Shown here: positions 36,913 through 48,914 of the stretch, piece by piece
Layout: each line of letters opens with the position of its first letter
How positions within the stretch are numbered: position 1 is the first letter of the stretch
Source of the DNA: Lophius americanus
Lineage: Eukaryota; Chordata; Actinopteri; Lophiiformes; Lophiidae
NCBI GenBank assembly: GCA_037951165.1
Contig: JBBDHG010000037.1
Coordinates: forward strand, 1,243,001-1,307,000
Reading direction: 5' to 3'
Length of the DNA: 64,000 bases
The notes under the pieces: model-generated
Told to the model about the DNA's origin: nothing
The model's input: only the letters and a program-made list of their open reading frames with translations
Database searches by the model: none
Translations under genes and position numbers: made by a program

Positions 36913-37842
36913 ACAAGTCTTTGTAAAATAGGTACTAATAAATAAATATATAAATAAATATAACGGTGGGAGTTTGATATTATCTTTCCTGGACTTGACC
37001 AAATTGTCACGATTAAATTATTTTCTTTCATTTTTTTAAATATTTTTTTTTCCAATTATTATTTTATTACTTTTAAATCATATGATGCTTCTGTGGGAAT
37101 ATAGCCTCAACGCACCTATAGATTTACATTATTTCAATCCTTTCAGCCATTGTTTCCTGTAACTGTAATGACTTTGCTCTGGTAGATATTCACATAAACA
37201 CATACAAAGGGATCAACATGTAAACCAGTTACAAGCAGCAGCTAGTTAACATGGTGCCACATTGTACGAAGTGGCAATTATTAATGGAATAAGCTGTTAA
37301 GCTATTTAAGAATGCTCCTTTGTAGTGAACATTTGGCGGTGCTATAATTCTCGGGGTTCTGTTCCCTTTATTCCCATGTCTCATTCCTGCCTCTGCAGCA
37401 TCTTCCGTCACACTGTTTTCTGTGTTAAAGCGTTTTACATATTGTTGACTTGACTGAAATCTTAGATGTGTTCACAGCGCTTTGTGAATTCTGCCGGCTA
37501 AAGTTAATGTGCTTATGAAAGGGTATTAGTGCTCCAAGCAGAATCCTTGTCGCCGCTTGGATTCTTTGATAGTGAAGTCTTTTGCACCCGATATACCAGT
37601 TTAGCCACTTACAGAAAGTGTTTAATTCCTGAACATCATTACCAGATCAGAGCAGCGGGAAGAGTTTTAAGACATGAAGTAGAGACACCAGGTGCTCAAT
37701 TTGCTTGGCCGTCTTAAATTAAACCATTTCTTATGATATAGTGTACAATTTGGTGATTCCAATCATGATATTTAAGAGCTAATGGAGAAAATTCAATTTG
37801 CCAAAACATTGAACCTGGTGATCCTGCTACATTTTCAATTCA
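36913..37842. other. Intergenic, nothing recognised
   Basis: No gene or repeat family member recognised. Confidence 0.5.
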
Positions 37843-37985
37843 ATAATAATAATAAGAGTCTTTAAAATCATTTATCACATGTTAAACAGTACATACATAC
37901 AGTACAAAGTTGTGAAATGTATCTCTGCATTTGACCCATCCCTGAAGAAGTAATAGGCGGCACCACTGAGCATCTGGAACCTGGA
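37843..37985 (+). repeat. Family C copy 2, decayed
   Basis: (AAT)n start, TTTATCACATGTTAAACAG, then CTCTGCATTTGACCCATCC and GGCACCACTGAGCATCTGG. Same word order as 26311-26492 but more diverged. Confidence 0.6.
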
Positions 37986-39897
37986 GTAATCTTACTTTAT
38001 TTAATTGAAAGTACAAACTACATTCCTCATCTGCTATTTTTGCCTTTCTTACATTCTTTTTCGCGTGGTGGTATATTTTCAGGCTTCCATAAGAAATTCC
38101 TCAACACTGAGAGATGAAATTAGGTACCTAGAATATTCATGACTAACACATAATTGGACGGCGCTGCACATCACTCTCCCGAGTGGGTTTCTACTGTAGT
38201 TTTACCTTCATGGAAATGCACACAAAATGACAAGCCCATACATAATCAAATTAATACCAGAACTAAAGATGCTCTCAATAGAGATGTCCTCTGGATATAA
38301 ATATCTTATTTTACAAAAGGGTGGAATCTTATCAGTAACACTTTAATTAATATGTTGGCCCTGGGGCCTATCCTTGCACCCATGCGTACTAAGCAGGGAT
38401 TAACCAACAGCACACATGGACACGAAGCTATCAGAGTTTTCTAGTCAAGACAACAAATTATTACCAAACTGGTGGCTCAGATTTGAAAGTGCGAGACAAT
38501 TAGCTAGCTAACTTATCCATTAGGAGGTCGAGCTGGAGGTGGCAGAGATGAAGATGTTAAGATTTTCTTTGGGACTGACGACGATTGACAGGATTAGGAA
38601 TTAATACTCGAGAGTGACAGCCCGGGTTAGTAGTCTAGGAAAAAAAAAAGTAATGGAGGCCAGATTAGGAGGGTTTGGAACTTTTACTCCTAGTACAGGG
38701 CATTACATCCAAAAATAACCATGTCATGTTAATCCCAGTGAGTTCTCATAATCTCATTTCAGCCACATAATCACGATATAGTATGATTTAATTTAATAAT
38801 ATTACTTTATTGACACCTTGGTGACCATATTATTTCCCTTTAGGCAGGATACACACATCCTTTTTGATTAACGGAGGATGAACTGAATATGATTGGTCCA
38901 TTTATTCATTATCAAATGTAACAACGATCCTGGGTTGTTGGAAGCTGGAACCTATCCCATGGCAGACAGGACGCACACTGCAGCTCACCAGTTTGAATCG
39001 CGGAAGGCAATAATAATCTAGTATAAAAAGGTTTGGGAGACATTATGTCTCATAGTGGGTTCACACATCTCATTGGAAATGCTGCAGCCACACCACTCTC
39101 CGTATGTCATTTCTGCCAGGAAGGACTGTGGGCCATTCTCCAATTACCCTGTCCACACATGCACATCTAATACCCTGCTTCTGCTCTCCATACTTAATTC
39201 ATTCCTCGAAAAGTCTTTACAACTTCACATTTGCTTACACCACCTGGCCCTGATATCTCCATGTACCCCTCTACCACTTCCACTTACCAACGATATGTAC
39301 ATTGGTTATACTGATCCTCTGTATCAAGAGGTGATTGCGCTTTTGCACCTTAAGCATTGATATGTCGTTGCCATGAGAGCGCCCACTCCAAGTGGGTAGC
39401 CCGAAGGATAACACATGCACTGATAGTCTAAAATGTATTGTGCTTTCGCTGAGAGTGTAGCTCAACCTGTGATCTTGTGTGTGGTAACTGTAAGCCTTAA
39501 ACCTCCAGCTTCCCCCACAGTACTGCATTTGCATTTCTGTGTGTGGAGGAAGAGTGGTAATCTTGTAATAGATTGCATGTTTGCCAGAGTTCATGGTAAG
39601 ATTCATGAATCCATTAGGTTCCTGCAAATGAAAAACCTCTGGGCCATTCTAGCCAGAGAAAAATCAATAGTCTCCCTTAACTATGACCAATATGATGCCT
39701 GTACTCTGTGAAGGAAAAAACTGAGCTCCATCTGACATTAAATTAAATATTACATAGAAATCATGCTGGAACCAACTGTTGACAATTAAAGCTCCAGTAT
39801 TTGTTGGAGGTGACTGAGTTAGTCAATGACATGATCAGAGGGAAAGAGCTGCAATATGTCCTGCATTTTTCATTATGTCGACATTACTCATCCCTTA
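37986..39897. other. Intergenic, nothing recognised
   Basis: The opposed frames at 39055-39711 have no family signature or splice context. I see no gene. Confidence 0.5.
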
Positions 39898-40377
39898 ATT
39901 AACCCTTTAATGTCTTCACCAAGAAATGACTGTCGAAACATTATTCCTTTATATATTTTATTTATTTGGGTCATTAATTGATTTAATGTCTTGGACACAA
40001 ATTAACCATACAATGACAAAATGTTTCAAGTAAGTCAAGAGTGTTTTTAAACATCAAAAAATCTTACTTTTATAGACAATAAATCAATTGTAATTGGATT
40101 GGCTCAACCTTTTTTCAGAAAAAGGTTTTAGAAATCCTACTCTTTGAACATGACTTCTCAATGTCCATGGCTAATGCCTCCTCCTGGGTGGCTCCCTTTT
40201 TTTCGTGTGGTGTCCACCAGGGCTCGATCCTTGGCCCCTTACTCTTTTAACTATAGTGTATATGATGCCACTTGTTCATATTACAAACAGGTTCAGTCAA
40301 GTACCACACATTTTTCAATAAGAAATAAAGTTGCTCATGCGAAAACAGTTGATCAGGACATTAAACGCTTTAATCTC
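39898..40377 (+). mobile_element. Family B element, TTAA-flanked, with reverse-transcriptase fragment
   Basis: Left end TTAACCCTTTAATGTC (39898), right end GGACATTAAACGCTTTAA (to about 40376): imperfect terminal inverted repeats beside TTAA, the arrangement seen in piggyBac-type non-autonomous elements. Inside, 40214-40250 translates as VHQGSILGPLLF and, after a frameshift, YMMPLVHITNRFSQ. These are the GVPQGSILGPLLF...YMLPL motifs of an L2-like reverse transcriptase. Stops break it. The same internal join is present at 15003-15176, which supports a real family rather than one chance insertion. Superfamily is inference. Confidence 0.55.
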
Positions 40378-41789
40378 GCTTGAATGTTGCTTTAGCGATA
40401 GCTCATATTCTTATTTCCTGGTCAACAAAAGAACGTAATTTGAATTGATCAAATGTGTTATTACTAATATCCTTAATTATGAAATTCCCTCATTCACTTC
40501 TTTCTTTTGTTTCGGGATAGAAATTGGTGAAAACAGACCATTAAGGCTATAAAACATTTCCCAGCACTTTTAACCCATTTAAGACGCCTATGTCAAAATA
40601 CCCATGGTTTTTAGCGCACATATATATTTGGCAAATAAAATGCCATTTCGCTAAATTGCCTGTCCAACAAACTGATGGCAAGCAGAACGTATAGGATAGG
40701 TATGAGGCACAAGTTGTTACATTACACAGACTGTAAGTAAGAGAAAGTCTCAAAAAATGTTTGAAAAGTGTTGCATCATTTTTAAACTCAATGTTTTTTT
40801 ATCACGTTTACACTAATATTCGCAAATGTTGATCATAAATATTCTATAAAAATGCACAAGTTGAATATAACTCAAAACATTACGTGTCAAATATAACATA
40901 ATGTGTAATTTCACAGTGCCGATCAGTCGAAGTACCAAAATAAAATCTAGGTGAAGGGAAAAAAAGTGATTTTAAAAATTTTACACATCATTTTTGAACA
41001 GTGTTTGGAGCTTAATGTGTCAGATTGTTTGTTTCTGTTTGGTATCGTCGTCTCTACAATTTGTGCTTGATTGACAGTTTCTAATCCTGTGATGCAGGTG
41101 AAGAAAATGACCCACAATATACATTTATCACTTACATTGGATTCAAGTTACTAATCAGCACAGGTAATATCCCCCAACCTCCTTTAGAGAAATAAACACT
41201 ACTTACTCTATCAATTCATTTTCATTAGCTGGGACAAGGTCTATGGAGCTGTAATTGAAGACCCGTCCATTTAACCACTCAACAGTTATTTGATTTATTA
41301 CAGTCAAGAATTTGATTCACATTGATTACTTTCTGAGATACAGAATAGAGTTGATGTTGTTAAAACTGACACCAAACATTAGCTTTCTGAACATTATTTA
41401 ATATTATAGCCTGACCTGAGACCCCATATAAATTTGGCTGTTTGTCAGTTATCCACATAAATAAGTAGTGATTCAAATCAAATTGAAACATATGGCGCCT
41501 TATTGAATTTTCTTTCCCATGAACTTGGCACCTGTATTTGATATCCTATATTTCGGTCACTCTGATATGATAAATGGCTGGTGGGACCATTATTTTTCTT
41601 TCTTAGTTTAATCTATTTTGTTTTGGTGTCTTGTAATTATTTCTGTTAAGAGAACTTCGATTAATCTCCTCCTCAAGCAGATGTTTTTTTTTTATTTGTT
41701 CGTGTTTTACTCTAATTGTACATATTTCACTCAATAGCGGGGGCTTTTTTTAAAAAAAGAATACATTTTTTTTGACTTTTTCTTCCTAA
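40378..41789. other. Intergenic, nothing recognised
   Basis: AT-rich, no family resemblance. Confidence 0.5.
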
Positions 41790-42250
41790 CTAATGTCTGA
41801 TTACATCCTAATTGGCCCATATGAATCTACACAAGGACATTGATCTTGTATATATTGTAAATGATTTCGCCGTAATAGTTCATACTTTACTCCTTAAGGG
41901 AAAAAAACTAAACACTTCTCATAGGTTACGTCCCAACTATAAGTCTGATTGTGTCTAAATTGAGCTCATATGATTCAACACAAGGGAATCTGTCTTGTTT
42001 TATTACTGAACTTGGAAAAAACATTGTTAACTGTATATATCTTATTAGGTCAATTTGGGACTTCATACTGACTTCATAGAAATAGGTTGAGTCAATGGGC
42101 TGTTTGAGATTATGAGTGAGTATAATTCAATTTGAGGAGCTCATTCAGGGGGATTGCTTGTACAACGCAGGGGAATGGGGACTATCCGGGGATATACCCT
42201 TACTCTTGAGGACAACAGCACAGGCCTAGTTATATTAGGGATCAATTGTC
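41790..42250 (-). repeat. Family A, minus-oriented copy
   Basis: Inverted forms of the middle blocks (CATATGAATCTACACAAGG, CATATGATTCAACACAAGG) and of the left end (GGGGATTGCTTGTACAACGC, GGGGATATACCCTTACTC, then ACAGCACAGGCCTAGTT). The middle block appears twice about 140 bp apart, as in the copy at 34695. Confidence 0.7.
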
Positions 42251-44667
42251 TTTATCAATGATATATTTTCAGTCTTGTGTCTCAAGTTGTCGTTCGCTAA
42301 TGTCCATTTGTTTGATGGGTTGCCGACAGGATTAGACAGAACCTACTGAATGGATTCACGTGAACAAGGCTTCAAGAATGATTTTTATAAGAGTCAAGAT
42401 TTGGCCTCGGTTGTGGCATTCACAATCCTGAATCCCATTTCAGTTCAATTATCTCTTACAAGTCTTTTCAGATTCATGAAAAAACGTAATCTCACTTCCC
42501 GGATATTATATATTGAATTACCCTTGTCACTCTTAAGAGCACACAAAAGAACCTTTAAAAAAGAATATTCAAAAGCATGTAACTCTTTCACTGCAGCGAT
42601 AATCTTTCTATCCATTTGGAATCCTGGATCATGATACAGTTCTCCCCGAGATGGCATTATTGTCCAGACTGCAATCTCTGACATTTCAATGACCTCAATC
42701 ACAGAGATATTCCCGCTACACTTTATAGCTCATATCATTCGATTTCAGTTTTTTTACCTTTGGATTTGTATTACCCAGGTCCAAACCGCATGTTCTGCTT
42801 TCTCCTCTGTTCCTTCTAAAATTGAGCTGTGGCTTCGAGAACATAAAAATAAGTGTCTGTCCACATGGGTGCCACAACCGCACTGGACTTTCAACCTTAT
42901 GCTCTCTGGCTTTAACCCTATCTGGTAGCTACCCTCATTAAGCAGTAAAAATTCTTCACCTCTTTTCACAGACCAGAGCCTCTCGACATAACTACGTCCC
43001 CTGGCTCTGCGCCCGGCCGTTTCCAGTGAAGAAACAATGATAGAAGTGGTAATTTAGCAGTTGGTTGGGGGTGGCTTAGGTGTCCTGCTCTATTTATCCC
43101 TGAACCTTCAAGCCCTTTTCTTCCTCGCTCCATTGCATCACTGCTTCTTCTTCTTCTTGTGAGGCATCCAGGAAATGGATATGATGTCATGCATGAGCAG
43201 CTACAGATGACAGTGGCCAAAAAGTCAAACACTGGCAAACCCATCGAGAGACAACCGCACACAGAAGGTCAGGAGGGACATAGGAAATGTGAAGTTGAGG
43301 GGCGGGAGTAAACAAAAGGAGTGAGAAGCTGAAAACATCTTCTCAAAATGATAAAATAGGAATTATAGATCAAACCTTAAAAATGTATCTAGAGCATTCC
43401 TTCCTCTGCCTGCTTATATTGCTACAGCTACAGATATTTGCAGCAAGGATTGTCTTCATATTAACACAGTACATCCAAGGTGATCTGTGTTTTGGCATAT
43501 AGGACTTTGTCTTTCATTGCATCTGTCCAAAAGAATATTGCAGAGGAATCCAAGATCAAAAGCAGCTTCTCGTCAGCGCTGTCTGTCTCAGCTTTTCTCC
43601 CCATGCCCTCCCTTTCTTCTTCTTCTCTATCTGCTTTATCCCCTCTTAGGTTTTTATCTGAATCGTTCTCTGTCCTCCTTGAGTGTAGCTGCTCCAGACA
43701 TGACTCAGATTGATGCGAAAATGAATACACATAGCCTTAAAGTTCTAAAAATGTCTTCCCGTCTTGTATCAATATCCATGTAATCCATATGTTTAACCAT
43801 GACAAGGGTTAACAAGAAGTATTTTTTGCAAGGACTAACAGAGTAACACAACTACTTTGGCTGTAGCTTCTGGCCACTGAGACGTGATCTGTTACACACA
43901 GTGATGGTCTCAGAGGAGCTCATTCTGTCTGTAGTCATGTTAGTCTCTTCTCTAAGCCCTGTGTGCAATGAAGAGGAAAGGATATGCTCACACTCCCTAA
44001 GTTTCGACACATACTCATCGTACGGGGCTGGCCTCAGGCGAGCAGAAAGCCTTACAGTCAGAACTGATGGAGAGATACAGGGGTAGGGATAGAGAGAGGA
44101 CTAGAAGAGAAGAAGTGACGGGAGCAAATAGCAAGGCGTCCGGAGGGATTAAACCCACTCAGGATGAGAATGCATCTCTGAACCCGTGTAGGAAAAAATG
44201 AAGAAGCTGCAATTGAGTTGCAGTCCAGGACTGACCTCTAGGATTATTGTGTCAAATGTTGACAGCTTTTAATCATGTGGCAGAAACTGTGTGTGTGTGT
44301 GTCCTTGTGTTTGTGTGTGTGTATGTGTAGATGTTGAATTGACATGGCACCCACAGCAAAAATGTATTCTTCGTCTGTCATTAAATGAGCCATCAGCGCA
44401 GCACCTCCTTATTCCACTTTCACATTTAGCAGTCTTTTCAAACTCACAGGAGTTGGATTAATTCCAGGGTGAGAGGTCAAGGGATGTCGTTGGTGCACCC
44501 TCTTTCGTACAACAAGACGATCAAATGTTATTTCTTTCTCTTAAGGTTCCCTGGTAGGTCTCATCATTTTTTTTGTGATAGAACTGTGATCTCTAAACCG
44601 GTCCTCAGAGAAAGTGTATTTATGGACAACTGCAGCAGCAAATACGTTTGGAATAGAAATGTAATTA
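42251..44667. other. Intergenic; GT microsatellite at 44289-44326
   Basis: No gene recognised; the frames at 42350-43783 lack family signatures. The stretch 42960-43280 is somewhat GC-richer. Confidence 0.5.
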
Positions 44668-44945
44668 CACTAAACTACACTAAACTAGACCTATGCTGAC
44701 AGCAAAGGCTTATCTCCGAAAAGCCACCAATCCCCTGCGTTGTACAAGTAACCCCCCTGGTAAAACATGTCAAAACACATGAAGTTATAGCCAAAAAACC
44801 CTTGATATATAAGAGAGTGAACTCCTTGAGTTGATTTGTACTCAACCATTTTTGACTAAATCAGACCAACGGTTAAGAAGTTATCCATAAAACAGTGGTT
44901 TTCTGTTAAAGGGCCACCCCTAGTGAAGTTGTTGGATTAGATGTA
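44668..44945 (+). repeat. Family A, plus-oriented partial copy with left flank
   Basis: Left flank AACTAGACCTATGCTGACAG, then CAATCCCCTGCGTTGTACAA, GAGTTGATTTGTACTCAACC and CAGACCAACGGTTAAGAAG. The right third is missing. Confidence 0.75.
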
Positions 44946-46339
44946 ATTTGTTGGTAGCAGGGCAGCAGGGCTACTACTAAGTTCTTTCTCCGATTTAGTT
45001 TTTGTAAACAAAAAGAAAAAAAAAAACTCTCCTTTTTTTGTTACACTGCTCAAATCCTGTTCATGTAAATTGTCTAATTTCTAATTAAAACACCATCAAG
45101 AGTAAAACAAAGAGATTCTGGTGCTTCCACTGCCTGGAGAAATGTCATTTCTGCTGTGTGCACTCACAAATAAAAGCATGACTTTAGATCACGCAAAAAA
45201 ACATCACATGGAAGAGTTCCGCTTATTGGTGCAGGAGTTCATTTAGTGCACGCTTTAATTCAGTGGCTGCACCTAGGAGGCAGAAGGTTCTTGTGTGATT
45301 AGCTAATGAGCTGCAGTATGACTCTATCAGGTGCTAATTACATTCCAACTGTGAATGCAGGACCCGGTGATGATTTGCGCTGCACTTTCATGCATAAATA
45401 AGCCTCTCTTTGATTTGAAATGTCAGCTCAATGAGATTTATAATTTACAGGTGACACAACTCAGAATGACAGCATTGTATGGAGCCAGCGGCGTAATGGG
45501 TCAAAATAAATACATTACATTGAAGCAACTGTGGTTCAGATCCAAGGGTCATGTTGTTGTTAATAGAGGAGATACAGACCCTCTCAAATTCCACCTCCTG
45601 TTAATGTATGTTTAAATTAAATGCTCTTTGAAGTCATGAATGGCATTATAACTGATGAAGTGGATAGAAACTACTTGGACGATGCAGGTTCTAAAAATAA
45701 TCTATAGGAGGGAGACAATTTAATAAAATACAAAGAATAATGTTACAAACATGTCACTAGCAATCTCTAATAAACACAGAGTGGTTTGCAAATTAAAGGT
45801 TTGCCTAAAACATACAAAAATGTTACCAGGAGCTCACTTCTATACCAGCACACAGAAGCCAACTTAGAGACAAGCCGGGTAAATTGATGCAAAAAAGCCT
45901 GGGAAAAGAATTAATTCAAATACAATAATCAAAACTATTTAATAAAATAGAAACAAACTGGAATTCCCCCAAACTATTAAAGTTAAGAGTCTCGCTCTGT
46001 TTATTAACAACTCTCAAAAACAGTCAGCGGTTAAAGCGTGCCAATGCTGTTTTGGAAGATTTATGATAGCGTTCCCTCAGATAAGTTCCTGTTTTTTTCC
46101 GTTCCTGGTTTAATATTCCCATTATGTAGTTGTAGGGTGTGTGGATTAGGATGGTGATGGTTGGATGGGGGTTGAATGATGTTTGGTTTAGGATAGAGGG
46201 ATAGGTGAGGGATTGTTTTTAAGTTTTTGTATTGTATATCCTGTTTTTATACTTCTGTCTTTGCTCCATTTCATGTGGTCTATTTCTGTCTTGTGTGCGC
46301 ATGGGCGCTCGTCCATTTAAGCATTTTAAAACAATCAAC
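44946..46339. other. Intergenic, nothing recognised
   Basis: Poly-A near 45018. The stretch 45290-45500 is free of simple repeats and looks unique; I cannot tell whether it is conserved. Confidence 0.45.
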
Positions 46340-46570
46340 AATACTTAGTGATTAATCCTGAACTACAGTGGTGGCTACAACTCTAGTTCTACCATGTCTG
46401 GATCAGTGAGACAGTTGACAGTTTGGACAGGCAGTCTATATAGAAGAGATTGGCCCATTCCGAATTACAATGAGTTGCAGAAGTCCAGCTTAGAAGTAAT
46501 AAAAGCCGTATAGATTTTTAAAAGACAGGACACTGAAACTCTCAGTTGAAAAAAAAAGAAGTTTTTCGGC
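46340..46570 (-). mobile_element. L2-like LINE reverse-transcriptase fragment
   Basis: On the minus strand the translation contains AFITSKLDFCNSL followed, across a stop or shift, by GMGQSLLYRL. This matches the AFxxSRLDYCNSLxxGxxxxxxxRLQ motif of L2-like elements, also present in the copy at 1276-2100. No tail or ends recognised. Confidence 0.6.
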
Positions 46571-47644
46571 CTATTAACTTTGTCAACACATCTCGCGTCC
46601 TCTTGATGGTGCATAGAAGTGATTCCATTGCAAGATGGGGCTTTTGAAAAAGGGAGGGTCTGAGCCACTGCATGTGCTTCTAGAAAAAGATATGTAGGAC
46701 AGTGAGACCCCTGAAGCTACCCTTTACCAGATGTTAACCTCTTATGTTCCTAGATATTAACCATATTTTCTGTTGAGATCTGCTCACATTAGATGAATGT
46801 ATTTGTATTATTATGTATTATAAATTTCATGAATTTCATGTTCATGCACACAATAACATAAAACTATCTTCTACCTATTAGGGAATCCAATTTTACAACA
46901 CAGGGGCAGTAAACAGTGCATGAAAAAGTTTGATTTTGTGTCCTGTATTCTTAGAGTAACATGGGAAAATGTTATGGGTCATAACTTTCCCTTTGCGAGA
47001 GGCATTTTGTACGTCCCCTATTCCTAATCATGTAATAATAGCAAACACACCTACTCTTCTTCCTGTCTCCCTAACATGAATCCTCAGGGTTTCAAAATGT
47101 GGAGCACCAAATGAGATCACATCTCATGTGACATAATGGAATTCAGGCTGAGAAAGCAGGGTCATGACAGTCCATTATGGAGTGTGTCTCAATACACACA
47201 TCTGTACGGAGACTATTAGAAGTAGGAATTAAGTTACATTTTAAATGTCAGTAATGCGTCAAGATATCATATCCAGGTCTTAGGGTAGGCAAGTTGTTCC
47301 AAGCTGAACTTTTTGTTTGTTTTTCTACTTATACTGCAAATGCATATAGGTTTACCAAGTGTCTTCTCATTGACATTTATACAGAAAGTGTATAATATGG
47401 AAATTAAAACGAGTCAGATTGTCATAAAGTTGTTAGTGTCATCAACACTGATCCTGTCCTGAGTCCCAGTTATTTTTCGGTTTGTCATTATTATGCCACA
47501 TATATTGGTGCTGTGAATGCTAATGCCATGATATCGCTCCTCTCTACATCTTGTCTGATTCTCAGAGTCTATTTTTGATTTTAGTTCATATGGGTCTTCA
47601 ATGAGCACCAGGTTACATACTTAATCTGAATGTTGTGGCCAAAT
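46571..47644. other. Intergenic, nothing recognised
   Basis: No gene or repeat recognised. Confidence 0.5.
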
Positions 47645-48010
47645 TACTTAAAAGTAAAAAGAAAAAATAGTTTATGTCCTTCTCAGTTATTGTGTACTAT
47701 GTTTGAAAAACAATGTTCTTTTTATTAAAAAGCGCATCAAAGTGAGTAATATATAAACTATTATTATAAAATATGATACGTACAAAATAGCCTCTCCTGA
47801 GTCAAATTCTTATGCACAAATGATGGACAGAAATAAGGTGGGTATGTACGTGTAATTAAAAAAAAAAAAAAAATTTCTTTGGGGACTGAAATATGAACTA
47901 TTAGAGTAAAATATGCCATACGAGAAAGATCTCACCGAGTTATATAACAGATCTGAGGTATATAACAGATACCACAGATCTGAACTAAACTGTTCAAGAA
48001 GGCTTAACAA
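47645..48010 (+). repeat. Family A, diverged plus-oriented fragment
   Basis: AAAATATGATACGTACAAAA, then GCCTCTCCTGAGTCAAATTC, resembles the GGTATTTAAATGATAGACATC / CCTCAAGTCGATTCATACGC block at 35090. Poly-A at 47850-47863 interrupts it. It is the weakest member listed. Confidence 0.4.
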
Positions 48011-48142
48011 ATCAAAACATGAATGCATCGATGATTTATGGATGCATTTACACTTTTGTTGTATCTATTTGTTATAGTGCAGTGTGTCAACACAACACAA
48101 ACATGAAGAACCAAGTCAATTTTGAGCAAATCCGGATGAGAG

Positions 48143-48217
48143 TGCAGATCCACGAATTGTTTTATTAATTTTCAAGGGTATTTCTCACAGATTTTCTCTT
48201 ATTACACAAAGTTAATT
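48143..48217 (+). repeat. 75-bp direct repeat, copy 1
   Basis: CAGATCCACGAATTGTTTT, TTCAAGGGTATTTCTCACAG and TTTTCTCTTATTACACAAAG recur at an offset of 1220 bases (49363-49437) with only a few mismatches. The preceding TCCGGATGAGAGTGCAGATC phrase resembles a widespread teleost repeat. Confidence 0.85.
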
Positions 48218-48914
48218 AGCACCGACAGCGCCTATGGTCATTAAATGTGTGTGATAAAGTACCAGTTCACACATACTTTAGGTATTGCAAATTCTGCAGT
48301 AATAAGAGGATTAGAAAGAGGATGTACTTGATTCTCTGCTGTTGCCTCTGGGAAGCCCAGTCTGGAACTGACTTGAATGAGTTCATGCTCTCTTTGCTTT
48401 ATAGAGAAACCTGGGTTTGCAGTGCAAAGAGGGCTTTTTGCAAATTCCTTAGCAAAAGACGGAGACAGATAGAGAAAGAAAAGAAGGCTAGAGAGATTTT
48501 TATTGCTCTTTATTGAAATAATGATTGTAATCATGAGATTGAGTAATGGAGGAAATGTGGGAAAGAGAAAAAGTTGAGAGAGCCTTGATTGTCAACAGGC
48601 AAACTGAAGTGTATAAAATACATAATGTGCCACTAACTCATCCATAAAGGGCTCATAAGCCAGTTAACTTCTAGTGCCGGTCCCAAGCGTGCATTAATGG
48701 TCAGGGCTTTTTCTCAGGAAAGGCATCCGACATAAAACCCATTACCGCTTATAAAAACCTGTAAACCTATTATCAATATGCGGAATACAAAATTGTTTTC
48801 CAAACATGATTGATCGGGGCCCGGTGGCGGGTGGATACTATATTGTTGTTGATGAAGAAAAAGAGGATTGAGAGAGGGGAGACGTGACCCGAGACAGAGA
48901 TTAGGAAGGTGGCG
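48218..48914. other. Intergenic, nothing recognised
   Basis: Opposed frames at 48241-48534 have no family resemblance. Confidence 0.5.

Noticed and set aside
36686..37055. Tyr-Ile repeat proteins on both strands
   Set aside because: Direct translation of the TA array; no biological coding signal.
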